Of a DNA stretch of 58,182 bases, positions 25,217 through 33,776 are shown piece by piece (positions within the stretch are counted from its first letter, which is position 1; the number at the start of each line of letters is the position of its first letter). A program made the translations under genes and the position numbers. This DNA comes from Candidatus Kapaibacterium sp. (GTDB lineage: Bacteria; Bacteroidota; Ignavibacteria; Kapaibacteriales; UBA2268), in NCBI GenBank assembly GCA_026390695.1, contig JAPLFL010000016.1, forward strand, positions 1 through 58,182, read 5' to 3'. The notes under the pieces are model-generated. The model was not told the origin of the DNA and did not search any database. It worked only from the letters and a program-made list of their open reading frames with translations.

Positions 25217-27691
25217 ATGTCAATATTAAGGATAAATATTAAAATTCAGGGAACTGTTCAAGGGGTTGGCTTTCGTCCGTTTATTTTTAGGCTTGCTAAT
25301 GAATTGAATCTTAAAGGATTTATAAATAATTCATCTTCCGGGGTGACAATTGAGGCAGAGGGCGAAAAATCGGAATTGGATAATTTTATTTATCGAATAA
25401 AATCAGATAAACCTAATTTATCTAAATTAAGCAGTTTTGATTTTCATTATCTTGATCTGGTTGGATATAATAACTTTACTATCAACCAATCAGAGATATC
25501 AGAATCTATTAATGCCCATGTTTTGCCAGATATTGCAGTTTGTTCTGATTGTTTAAAAGAAATGAATGATCCTGATAACCGGCGCTTTCGGTATCCTTTT
25601 ATAAATTGTACTAATTGTGGACCCAGATTTTCAATTATTGAAGCTCTTCCGTATGACCGTCCGAATACTTCGATGAAATTTTTTGCTATGTGCCCGGATT
25701 GTAGAAGAGAATATGAGAATCCTTATGACCGACGTTATCATGCCCAGCCAATAGCCTGTCCCAATTGCGGCCCGTATATCGAATTATGGGATTCTGAAGG
25801 TAAATTTATCTCTTTTTATGAACAGGCATTAGATGATGCTTGCAAAATTATTTTAGAAGGTAACATTCTTGCTTTAAAAGGTATCGGAGGATTTCAATTT
25901 ATATGTGATGCAAGAAATAATGTAGCTGTTAAGAATCTGAGGGACAGAAAGCGTAGGGAAGAAAAACCCTTAGCTATTATGTGCCCGGATTTGGAATCAG
26001 CAAAATCTCTTTGTGAAATTTCTGATATAGAAGAAACTCTGTTATTTTCTCCTGAATCACCTATTGTTTTGCTTAAAAGAAATAGGCAAGCTAATTTTTC
26101 GGCAGATTATTTATCAGATTTTATTGCACCAGATAATCCCTATCTTGGGATTATGCTTCCATATTCTCCTCTTCATCATTTGTTATTAAATATATTAAAA
26201 ATACCGATAGTGGCAACAAGTGGTAATTTATCCGAAGAACCAATAAGTATTAATGAATATGATGCAGTTACAAGATTAGCTGGAATTGCCGATTATTTTT
26301 TGGTTAATAATAGACCAATTGTTCGGCATGTTGATGATTCAATTGTAAGAATTATTGCTGGAAGAAAGACAATCATTCGACGTGCAAGAGGTTATGCGCC
26401 CTTGCCGGTAATTATAGATGCACCAGATATTCCTGACGATGAAGGATTATACATTGATGAAAAAAGAGATTCCATCATTCACAAAAATGGCAATGATAAA
26501 GATTCCAGAATTCACAAGAACGATAATCAAAAAAGTATATTAGCTGTGGGTGCTCATCTGAAAAATTCAATAGCTCTTAAAAAAGGGAAGAATGTATTTA
26601 TTAGCCAACATATCGGAGATTTGTCCACTAATGAAGCAAATAGCGCCTTTATAAAGGTTATAAATGATTTTGAAAAATTATATGATACGTCTGCTGATAA
26701 AATTATTTGCGATTTACATCCTGAGTATCTTTCAACAAAATATTCCAAAGGTCTGAACAAAAATTTGATACAGGTCCAGCATCATGTTGCCCATGTTTTG
26801 TCATGCAGATTAGAAAACAGTGTCAGCGGCAAAGCGCTCGGAGTAGCCTGGGATGGAACAGGATTAGGCTTTGACGGTTCAATCTGGGGCGGAGAATTTT
26901 TCATTTCTGATGATTCAACTATCGAACATATTTGCCAGTTTCGCAGGTTCCCACTGCCAGGCGGCGAGATTGCCATTAAAGAACCTCGGCGTTCGGCTGC
27001 GGGTATGCTTTATCAAATGATGAACGGACATTTATTTGATTCCGAGAATATCGCATTACTTAATAATTTTTCCAATGAAGAAAGATCAATTTTATATACT
27101 ATATTAAATAAGCAAATAAATTGCCCAAAAACATCAAGTTTAGGGCGAATATTTGATACCATAGCTTCACTTTTGAATTTAAAACAAAAATCGGGTTATG
27201 AAGGTCAGGCAGCAATGTCAGTTGAATTTATTGCCGATCCTGAGGAACAAGGGTCGTATCCAGTGATTATAAAACAAGAAATTCCCAATGATGAAATGGA
27301 AGATTCCTGCATTAGCAACAATGACAAGACTGGCAAATTAAAGAATATTCTGATTATTGACTGGGAGCCAATGCTTAATCTGGTTCTGTCAGACATTTCA
27401 GAGGAATTACCAACAGCAAAAATAGCTGCAAAATTTCATAATTATCTATCTGATACAATTGTTTATTTAGCTGAAATGCTTAAATTGCAAAAAGTAATTT
27501 TATCGGGAGGTTGCTTTCAAAATAAAATTTTAACAGAACAAACAATAATTAAATTATTAAATAAAGGGATTCAGCCTTATTGGCATCAGCTTGTTCCTAC
27601 AAATGACGGCGGAATAGCATTAGGACAGATTAATTTCGAATTACAAATGAAAGCTATTAACCCTTTCCAGACATTAACAATTAACCATTAA
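25217..27691 (+). CDS. hypF: Carbamoyltransferase HypF with two inserted low-complexity segments
   Basis: 824 residues from ATG 25217; an in-frame upstream start at 25163 would add 18 residues without family support. HypF makes thiocarbamoylated HypE for the cyanide ligands. Acylphosphatase domain (VQGVGFRPFIFRLA), zinc fingers (CSDCLKEMNDP, CTNCGPRFS, CPDCRREYENP, CPNCGPY), YrdC domain (ALKGIGGFQFICDARN, SPIVLLKR, VATSGNLSEEPI), RRARGYAPLPV, and Kae1-like domain (QHHVAHVLSC, AWDGTGLGFDGSIWGGEF, GGCFQNKIL). Two stretches are longer than in the family and resemble the dispersed element core: 26468-26533 and 27302-27330. No hypE is found in the window. Confidence 0.93.
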   Translation: MSILRINIKIQGTVQGVGFRPFIFRLANELNLKGFINNSSSGVTIEAEGEKSELDNFIYRIKSDKPNLSKLSSFDFHYLDLVGYNNFTINQSEISESINAHVLPDIAVCSDCLKEMNDPDNRRFRYPFINCTNCGPRFSIIEALPYDRPNTSMKFFAMCPDCRREYENPYDRRYHAQPIACPNCGPYIELWDSEGKFISFYEQALDDACKIILEGNILALKGIGGFQFICDARNNVAVKNLRDRKRREEKPLAIMCPDLESAKSLCEISDIEETLLFSPESPIVLLKRNRQANFSADYLSDFIAPDNPYLGIMLPYSPLHHLLLNILKIPIVATSGNLSEEPISINEYDAVTRLAGIADYFLVNNRPIVRHVDDSIVRIIAGRKTIIRRARGYAPLPVIIDAPDIPDDEGLYIDEKRDSIIHKNGNDKDSRIHKNDNQKSILAVGAHLKNSIALKKGKNVFISQHIGDLSTNEANSAFIKVINDFEKLYDTSADKIICDLHPEYLSTKYSKGLNKNLIQVQHHVAHVLSCRLENSVSGKALGVAWDGTGLGFDGSIWGGEFFISDDSTIEHICQFRRFPLPGGEIAIKEPRRSAAGMLYQMMNGHLFDSENIALLNNFSNEERSILYTILNKQINCPKTSSLGRIFDTIASLLNLKQKSGYEGQAAMSVEFIADPEEQGSYPVIIKQEIPNDEMEDSCISNNDKTGKLKNILIIDWEPMLNLVLSDISEELPTAKIAAKFHNYLSDTIVYLAEMLKLQKVILSGGCFQNKILTEQTIIKLLNKGIQPYWHQLVPTNDGGIALGQINFELQMKAINPFQTLTINH
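26468..26533 (+). repeat. Two tandem element-like segments inside hypF
   Basis: Two 33-base units start at 26468 and 26501, GATTCCATCATTCACAAAAA and GATTCCAGAATTCACAAGAA. By eye about 18 of the first 24 bases of each match the right arm of copy 1 (GATTCCAGCATTCG). Both read in frame as D-S-x-I-H-K-N. They lie in the linker between RRARGYAPLPV and ILAVGAHLKN, which is normally short. Confidence 0.5.
27302..27330 (+). repeat. Element-like segment inside hypF C-terminal domain
   Basis: GATTCCTGCATTAGCAACAA followed by TGACAAGAC matches the right arm of copy 2b (GATTCCTGCATGCGCAGGAA, TGACAAGAA) at about 24 of 28 positions by eye. It encodes D-S-C-I-S-N-N-D-K-T, in the same frame as the two units at 26468, within a loop longer than in other HypF proteins. 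Confidence 0.5.
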
Positions 27692-27702
27692 TAATAAAAA
27701 AA

Positions 27703-27933
27703 ATGTGCCTTGCAATACCGGGGAAAATAATTTCCCAAGAAGAACGTGAAAATCTTAAAATGGCTAAGGTTTCTTTTGGAGGCGCTATCCGTGAGGTATG
27801 CCTCGATTTGGTACCGGAAGCTAAGGATGGAGATTACGTGATAGTCCATGTCGGATATGCGCTTAACATAATAGATGATAATGAAGCCGTTGAGACTTTG
27901 AAATTATTTGAAGAGCTCGAGGCTTGTGGATGA
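27703..27933 (+). CDS. hypC: Hydrogenase assembly chaperone HypC
   Basis: 76 residues. HypC carries the Fe(CN)2CO group with HypD and contacts the immature large subunit. The essential N-terminal Cys is present (MCLAIPGKIISQ), followed by VSFGGAIREVCLDLVPEAK, GDYVIVHVGYALNIID and a C-terminal helix with LKLFEEL. The stop overlaps the hypD start (ATGA at 27930-27933). Confidence 0.95.
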   Translation: MCLAIPGKIISQEERENLKMAKVSFGGAIREVCLDLVPEAKDGDYVIVHVGYALNIIDDNEAVETLKLFEELEACG

Positions 27934-29057
27934 AATACCTCGACGAATACCGTGACTCATCTAATATCAAATCTATTTATTTAAAAATTTGTGAGATTAC
28001 TACCAAGCAATGGAGAATAATGGAGGTTTGCGGCGGGCAGACCCATTCTATCATGAAATATAATCTCGAAAATATTCTTCCAGATAAAATTTCATTTATT
28101 CACGGCCCGGGCTGTCCGGTATGTGTAACTCCAATTGAAATGATTGATAAAGCTATTTATTTAGCTGGTCTTGAGGATGTGATACTTGTTTCTTACGGTG
28201 ATATGCTGCGTGTGCCCGGCACTTATACTGATTTACTGACTTGCAAGGCTAATGGAGCGGATATTCGGATGCTTTACTCTCCACTGCAAGCTATTAAAAT
28301 TGCTGTTGAAAATAAAGATAAAAAGGTTATTTTTTTTGCTGTCGGATTTGAAACAACTGCACCAGCTAATGCACTATCGATTATTAGCGCTAATAAGCAA
28401 AAAGTTAATAATTACTTTATGCTGTGTTCTCAAGTTACCGTCCCAACTGCCCTTGAACTTTTATTGTCGAATCGAAATAATGTAATACAGGGTTTATTAT
28501 TACCCGGACATGTTTGCACAGTGATGGGTTACGAAGAATATTTCCCAATTGTGGAAAAATTTAATATACCGGCTGTTGTTACAGGATTTGAGCCAGCAGA
28601 TATCCTAAATGGAGTTTACACTTTAATCAAACAGCTTGAAGATGATGAATGTACCATAAAAAATGAATATAAAAGATTAGTCCGGAAAGAAGGAAATAAA
28701 CAAGCAAAAGCAATAATAAATGAAGTATTTGACAAATGTGATCAGCATTGGCGTGGAATTGGGAATATACCTGGATCCGGACTCAGAATCAGGGATGAAT
28801 ATTTGGCATACAATGCAGAAATTGAATTCGGATTATCGAAAATAAATATAATTGAAGAGATTAGTAAAATATATAAGAATAAAATCATTGATGGATCTTC
28901 AGTTTGTATTGCCGGCGAAGTGCTGCAAGGGATTGCCAAACCGAATAAATGCCCTGCTTTTGGCATTGAATGCACACCTGGGCATCCATTGGGAGCGCCA
29001 ATGGTATCGTCGGAGGGAGCTTGTGCTGCATACTTCAGATACGCGAAAGAGGATTAA
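27930..29057 (+). CDS. hypD: Hydrogenase Fe-ligand assembly protein HypD
   Basis: 375 residues from ATG 27930, overlapping the hypC stop. HypD carries a [4Fe-4S] cluster and builds the Fe(CN)2CO centre with HypC. CGGQTHSIMKYNLENILP, FIHGPGCPVCVTPIEMID, SYGDMLRVPG, FAVGFETTAPAN, LLPGHVCTVMGY, VVTGFEPADIL and the C-terminal cluster ligands CPAFGIECTPGHPLGA are all in place. It is the last gene of the operon before a hairpin element; hypE does not follow. Confidence 0.95.
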   Translation: MKYLDEYRDSSNIKSIYLKICEITTKQWRIMEVCGGQTHSIMKYNLENILPDKISFIHGPGCPVCVTPIEMIDKAIYLAGLEDVILVSYGDMLRVPGTYTDLLTCKANGADIRMLYSPLQAIKIAVENKDKKVIFFAVGFETTAPANALSIISANKQKVNNYFMLCSQVTVPTALELLLSNRNNVIQGLLLPGHVCTVMGYEEYFPIVEKFNIPAVVTGFEPADILNGVYTLIKQLEDDECTIKNEYKRLVRKEGNKQAKAIINEVFDKCDQHWRGIGNIPGSGLRIRDEYLAYNAEIEFGLSKINIIEEISKIYKNKIIDGSSVCIAGEVLQGIAKPNKCPAFGIECTPGHPLGAPMVSSEGACAAYFRYAKED

Positions 29058-29105
29058 TATCAAGTCAATAATTAAGCAAGAATAATTGTGCTACATAGAG
29101 TAGAA

Positions 29106-29188
29106 GGCTGTCTCAAAAGCCACATATTTAACAAAAATGTCAATCCTGCATTCGCAGGAATGACAGAAATAAGGCTTTTGAGACAGTC
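29106..29188. terminator. Dispersed hairpin element, copy 5, in terminator position
   Basis: Outer arms GGCTGTCTCAAAAGCC (29106-29121) and GGCTTTTGAGACAGTC (29173-29188) enclose the inner palindrome GTCAATCCTGCATTCGCAGG running to GAATGAC at 29164. It lies between convergent hypD and the helicase gene. This best-preserved copy shows the full structure: inner core, AT spacers, outer arms; it probably also stops transcription both ways. Confidence 0.65.
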
Positions 29189-29203
29189 TCTTTGAAAGAA
29201 GAA

Positions 29204-31186
29204 TCATTCTTCTTCTACTAAGATATACTTTTCATAAAGGTCTTTTTCAATATCATCAATAAACCGCGATGGCTCACTCAAAACAAACCCAGATTCCCTA
29301 TCATAGAAATTCATAGGATATGAAATATACAATTCATCTTTTGCCCTTGTGCAGGCAACATAGAACAGTCGCCGTTCTTCCTCAAGTGATTCTATAGAGT
29401 CCACAGACTTAGCGGATGGGAAGCGGCCTTCTAAAGCCCATATTAAAAATACTACTTTCCACTCTAAACCTTTTGCTGAATGAATTGTTGATAAAGTCAG
29501 ATACTCGTCCTCTTTAGATTCGGATTCAAGATCGGATACAGCTTCTACAGGAGGATCTATAGCCATATCATTCAAAAAATCTCTTAATGATTTATATCTT
29601 TCAGCAATATTAAGGAACATTTCTATATCTTTCCAGCGTTTTTGCCAGTCATCATAACGTTTTTTAAGAAGTGGTTTGTAGAATTCCGCAATAGCAGAGG
29701 CTTTATCGCCAACACCTTGTTTTGAATTACTGATTTCTGATAAAAACTGAAACAGTTCCTGAATAGATTCTTGTTTTTTACCTTTTAAATCAATATTTTT
29801 TAAATCGCTAACAATAAGCACTCCTGTACTTAATTTCTCTATTATATCCGATGCAGTTCGCTGTCCAACTCCGTCTAACAAGAGAAGAATTCGTTGCCAG
29901 CTTACAGCATCGCGTGGATTAAACAATATTCTCAAATATGCGATCAGATCTTTTACATGAGCGGTTTCGATAAATTTTATCCCACCGAACTTCCGGTAAG
30001 GTATATTTGACTTATTAAGTTCAATTTCGACATCGAATGCTAAAAAACCCGATCTGAACAAAACAGCAATTTCGTTTAATTCAATTCCCTGTTCGCGAAG
30101 TTCGAGAATTTGTTGTGTAATAAATTCAGATTGCTGACGTTCATCATTGGCTGCAACGAGCTTTGGCAGCTCTCCTCCGTCACGGTCAGTAAAAAGTTCT
30201 TTTTCATATTTGAACAATGCTTTATTAATCAGACTATTGGTCAAATTAAGTATAGGCTGATTGGAGCGGTAGTTCTGTTCAATTTTATATACTTTACAAT
30301 CAGTAAACGATTCAGGGAAAAATAAAATATTTTGAAAATCAGCTCCACGGAAAGCGTAAATACTTTGTGCATCGTCTCCCACAGCCATTATATTTTGCTT
30401 TTCGCCTGCTAACTGCATGACAATTTCGTGCTGCAATCTGTTTGTATCCTGATATTCATCCACCATAACAAAAGGTAATCTTTTATTTATATCGCGACGT
30501 GCCGAAACAGAGGTTTTTAACAAGTTCAGCAAGTTCAGCAGCAGATCATCGTAATCCATTAATCCATATTTCTTTTTATATATATCATATTGAAGCAATA
30601 TATTCGTTATGTTTTGTGTTTCATCTGAGAAAAGAGGGAAATTATCTTCAATTATTTTTTCGACGGTATCTCGTTTATTAATTGATAAACTTAGAATTTT
30701 AATTAAAGTTGATTTTTGAGGGAATCTTTTTTTTGACTTTTCAAATTTATATTGGCTGCGGATCAGATTGACAGTGTCCTCAGCATCGCTCTGGTCGAGC
30801 ACATTGAAGGACGGGTCGTAATTAATATGGGCTGCATAAGTCCTGAGTGTCTGAAGAGAAAAAGAGTGAAATGTTCCGCCGGAGACTTTCTCGCAACGTC
30901 CATCTAACAGAGCAGATGCGCGTCTTAGCATTTCAGAGGCAGATTTACGAGTAAAAGTAAGCAAAAGAATTTGTTCAGGGGCAGTGCCATCTTCAATCAG
31001 TCTGGCAACTCTGTAAATAAGTGTTCTTGTTTTGCCAGTACCGGCACCAGCGACGACTAAAGCAGCACCTTCATTATGCATGACCGCTTCGTATTGGGCG
31101 GCATTCAGAGCGGCTTCGTAAGGAATTTTATATCCTATTCTGGCTCTTGGTTCAGCTACGAATTTTTTTAGAACAATTTTTTTCAA
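29204..31186 (-). CDS. UvrD/Rep-family ATP-dependent 3'-5' DNA helicase
   Basis: 660 residues. Superfamily 1 motifs are complete: Q motif LNAAQYEAVMH, Walker A VVAGAGTGKTRTLIYR, Ia LLLTFTRKSASEM, II FVMVDEYQDTNRLQHE, III VGDDAQSIYAFRGADF, IV KIEQNYRSNQPIL, V STIHSAKGLEWKVVFL and VI RRLFYVACTRAKDEL. It is close in size to UvrD/PcrA but shorter at the C-terminus. Role in repair or replication restart. It stands alone on the minus strand, its 3-prime end facing hypD. Confidence 0.93.
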   Translation of the reverse strand: MKKIVLKKFVAEPRARIGYKIPYEAALNAAQYEAVMHNEGAALVVAGAGTGKTRTLIYRVARLIEDGTAPEQILLLTFTRKSASEMLRRASALLDGRCEKVSGGTFHSFSLQTLRTYAAHINYDPSFNVLDQSDAEDTVNLIRSQYKFEKSKKRFPQKSTLIKILSLSINKRDTVEKIIEDNFPLFSDETQNITNILLQYDIYKKKYGLMDYDDLLLNLLNLLKTSVSARRDINKRLPFVMVDEYQDTNRLQHEIVMQLAGEKQNIMAVGDDAQSIYAFRGADFQNILFFPESFTDCKVYKIEQNYRSNQPILNLTNSLINKALFKYEKELFTDRDGGELPKLVAANDERQQSEFITQQILELREQGIELNEIAVLFRSGFLAFDVEIELNKSNIPYRKFGGIKFIETAHVKDLIAYLRILFNPRDAVSWQRILLLLDGVGQRTASDIIEKLSTGVLIVSDLKNIDLKGKKQESIQELFQFLSEISNSKQGVGDKASAIAEFYKPLLKKRYDDWQKRWKDIEMFLNIAERYKSLRDFLNDMAIDPPVEAVSDLESESKEDEYLTLSTIHSAKGLEWKVVFLIWALEGRFPSAKSVDSIESLEEERRLFYVACTRAKDELYISYPMNFYDRESGFVLSEPSRFIDDIEKDLYEKYILVEEE

Positions 31187-31317
31187 TTTTTTTTCAATTT
31201 ATGTAAAATACAAAAATAACAATTTCGTTTACACTTATTACCTAAAATCAATTTTTAGGTTAGTTATTTGAATATAATTTATTTTAAATATTTCTCAACT
31301 AATTTTAAAGGGTTGAA

Positions 31318-32223
31318 ATGAAGAATTTTTTCTACACATTAATTGCTTTTTTTATAATAACCGTGTATGCGAATGCACAGATAAATGCAATTCCATTCTT
31401 AGCCAAAGAAGGCTATGGATCAGCTAAATCCAAAATTGTTAGCAAAGGTTTTACAAATCCTCAACTGGTTTGTTGTTTAACATTAAATAAATCTATCACC
31501 TATAGTGGAATTCCGGTAACAATTAATTTTGACGAAACCAGCGGAAAATCACAAGCATGGTTCTATTTTTTCAGGGATAATGCTTTTCCTGATTCTATTA
31601 TGTCAACAGCAGTAGTAAATTTAGGTATTTACGCTACATTGGATTATGATCTATCCCAATATATGACCGGTATTTTTAAATTAAATAAAACTATGGGTTT
31701 TGTTAAAGATACATTATGGATTGAAAGTTCAGCCTTTGCGTCTAAATTAAGTACCTCCAATGAGCTAAAGACTTACAGAGCTGCTAATCCAAATCCGGAT
31801 ATAACTATTTTTGCACTTTTGTTCAATACATATATTAAAAGCCTTACAAAAAATCAGCCATACTGGACTATTTCAATACAAAATGGAGCAAATAATTATG
31901 TTTGTGCAGTTGATGCATTTCAAGGCATGATAAGCTGTCCAGGAATTTTAGCTGTTCAGGACAATCAAACTAATAGTGAAAAAATAAATGGCTATCCGAA
32001 TCCAAGTTCAGATAAGGTCTTTGTTAAATTCAATTCGAATGAAATAGTAAATTCCTACGAAATTTTTAATAGTTTGGGCAACAAGATTAATTCCGATTAT
32101 TCACCCAATCAGCTTGCCGGACAGCTTGAAGTGTCTGTATCGGGATTGAGCAATGGAGCATATTTCTTAAAAATAATTTGTAATGGAACAAATAAAATTG
32201 TCCCTATTAACGTTGAAAAGTGA
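31318..32223 (+). CDS. Secreted protein with T9SS type A sorting domain
   Basis: 301 residues. Signal peptide MKNFFYTLIAFFIITVYANA ends in a typical ANA-Q cleavage site. The middle (residues 40-215) is a beta-rich unknown domain (VCCLTLNKSITYSGIPVTIN, MTGIFKLNKTMGFVKD). The last 75 residues are the sorting domain: INGYPNPSSDKVFVKFNSNE, YEIFNSLGNKI, VSGLSNGAYFLKIICNGTN. The protein should be exported across the outer membrane and anchored or released by the type IX machinery, which is not in the window. Ribosome site AAAGGG 6 bases before ATG. Confidence 0.8.
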   Translation: MKNFFYTLIAFFIITVYANAQINAIPFLAKEGYGSAKSKIVSKGFTNPQLVCCLTLNKSITYSGIPVTINFDETSGKSQAWFYFFRDNAFPDSIMSTAVVNLGIYATLDYDLSQYMTGIFKLNKTMGFVKDTLWIESSAFASKLSTSNELKTYRAANPNPDITIFALLFNTYIKSLTKNQPYWTISIQNGANNYVCAVDAFQGMISCPGILAVQDNQTNSEKINGYPNPSSDKVFVKFNSNEIVNSYEIFNSLGNKINSDYSPNQLAGQLEVSVSGLSNGAYFLKIICNGTNKIVPINVEK

Positions 32224-32278
32224 TAAAATTTAGTTAATTTGCAATTTAGTTATGTCAAACCGGGGAGAATTTTAATTT

Positions 32279-32704
32279 ATGAGCTTTTTATTTGAAGATT
32301 TAAGCGGAATTTCTGCAGTTCTTGGACCCTATAATCAAGAGACAGAAAACTCATGGTCTTGGCAAATAAAAGATAAAAATTCAAATTTATCGTTAATATT
32401 AATTATATATAACATAAAAAGTGATGAGAATGATTATAAAACCTTGGTTGCGGTTCAGACAAAACAAGGATATTATGAATTACATAATTTAACTGGATTT
32501 ATTCCATTTGAGCCGGACGAAATAATTTTCTACAAATCTGATGATCAATTTATTTCAAGTCTAATTGTAGGCAGACAATCTACTTGTTCAATGTATTCAA
32601 ATATAAGACGAGATTTGTTAAAAGCTGATTTTGCAGAATTGGATCCTGCCAGTTTAATGTCGGCAATGCAATTATCATTGATTGAACCATTTTTAAATAT
32701 CTAA
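32279..32704 (+). CDS. Uncharacterised cytoplasmic protein
   Basis: 141 residues, no family recognised. The sequence starts with a short hydrophobic-aromatic part (SFLFEDLSGISAVLGPYNQE) followed by alternating strands (LILIIYNIKSDE, YKTLVAVQTKQGYYELHN) and a C-terminal helix pair (LLKADFAELDPASLMSAMQL). There is no signal peptide. The gene sits between the T9SS cargo and ybeY with gaps of 55 and 14 bases; cotranscription with ybeY is likely. Confidence 0.6.
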   Translation: MSFLFEDLSGISAVLGPYNQETENSWSWQIKDKNSNLSLILIIYNIKSDENDYKTLVAVQTKQGYYELHNLTGFIPFEPDEIIFYKSDDQFISSLIVGRQSTCSMYSNIRRDLLKADFAELDPASLMSAMQLSLIEPFLNI

Positions 32705-32718
32705 ACAAATTAAAGTAA

Positions 32719-33144
32719 ATGCCGAAAAGCCAGATAGAGATAAATATTATTAATTCAAGTCCAATTAGCTTTTTACCAAAGAAAAAAGTACATACTGTAA
32801 TTGAACGGATACTTTTAGATCATAAAAAGAAAAATGGAACAATCAATATAATTTATACAAGTGATGATTATTTACGGAATTTAAACAAGCAATTTTTAAA
32901 TCATGATTATAATACGGATGTTTTAAGTTTTCAGTTAGATGAGGAGGGTTCTCTTGACGGGGAAGTTTATATAAGCTCAGAAACCGCAGTAATGCAGGCA
33001 CAAGAATACAAAGTATCATTATCCAATGAAATATTAAGGTTAGCAATTCATGGGACATTACATATTTTAGGTTATGATGATGCAGAAATTGAAGCAAAGC
33101 AAAAGATGACAGAATTAGAAAATAAATATATAAGTAGAAACTGA
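32719..33144 (+). CDS. ybeY: rRNA maturation RNase YbeY
   Basis: 141 residues. YbeY is a Zn-dependent endoribonuclease needed for 16S rRNA 3-prime end maturation. The zinc site AIHGTLHILGYDDAE (about residues 115-129) has two His and, as in many Bacteroidetes, D instead of the third His. NIIYTSDDYLRNLNKQFLNH, YNTDVLSFQLDE and DGEVYISSETAV also fit. The stop overlaps the start of the next gene by 1 base. Confidence 0.93.
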   Translation: MPKSQIEINIINSSPISFLPKKKVHTVIERILLDHKKKNGTINIIYTSDDYLRNLNKQFLNHDYNTDVLSFQLDEEGSLDGEVYISSETAVMQAQEYKVSLSNEILRLAIHGTLHILGYDDAEIEAKQKMTELENKYISRN

Positions 33145-33605
33145 TGTTTGAAAGAATAATTGAAATATTAGCGTATGTAATATCTGAACTTAGGCATAAT
33201 AAAAATCTAAATGAAATTGATGTGATTGAACTTCAGGACCGAGGTTATACCAAATCAGAAATATCTACGGCATTTAGCTGGCTTGTGGATAGAATTGAAT
33301 TTGCAGAACAACTATTTTTATCGCTTTCCACAGCTGAGAATCATTCATTTAGAGTTTTTCATCCATTTGAGCAGGATTTATTTTCAAAGGATGCTTGGGG
33401 AGCATTAATTCAGTATCATTCATTAGGGATTATTACCAACGAGCATATTGAATCAATTATTGACCGAGGAATGATGATGGGACTCAGAAGAATAGAAACC
33501 TCCCAGCTCAAAGCATTAATAGGATTATTGATATTCAATAACGATTCAGTTGGTTTAAGATTAGGGAACAAGCATTTACTTGACGGCAATGATACTATTA
33601 ATTAG
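33144..33605 (+). CDS. DUF494 (Smg-like) family protein
   Basis: 153 residues. The N-terminal half MFERIIEILAYVISELRHNK and IDVIELQDRGYTKSEISTAF match the Smg/DUF494 family, and the second half has FRVFHPFEQDLFSKDAWGAL, LGIITNEHIESIIDRGMMMG and LKALIGLLIF. The N-terminal part looks winged-helix-like. The function is not known. It overlaps ybeY by one base and is the last gene before the microsatellite and tRNA. Confidence 0.75.
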   Translation: MFERIIEILAYVISELRHNKNLNEIDVIELQDRGYTKSEISTAFSWLVDRIEFAEQLFLSLSTAENHSFRVFHPFEQDLFSKDAWGALIQYHSLGIITNEHIESIIDRGMMMGLRRIETSQLKALIGLLIFNNDSVGLRLGNKHLLDGNDTIN

Positions 33606-33654
33606 TTATGAGTTATGAAAAAGATGGTGGAGCGTATGCAATGATTAATTCCAA

Positions 33655-33773
33655 TTCTTATTCTTATTCTTATTCTTATTCTTATTCTTATTCTTATTCT
33701 TATTCTTATTCTTATTCTTATTCCTTTTTCTTTCTACCTTCTACCTTCTACCTTCTACTTTCTACCTTCTATA
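33655..33773. repeat. Two adjacent microsatellites
   Basis: (TTCTTA) repeats 11 times without error at 33655-33720. It is followed after 11 bases by TTCTACC heptads (five units, one with a T for C, 33732-33766) and a partial TTCTATA. The two lie between the DUF494 gene and tRNA-Arg. A plus-strand reading frame spanning them (MSYEKDGGAYAM then repeated SY) is only a by-product. Confidence 0.9.
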
Positions 33774-33776
33774 ACC

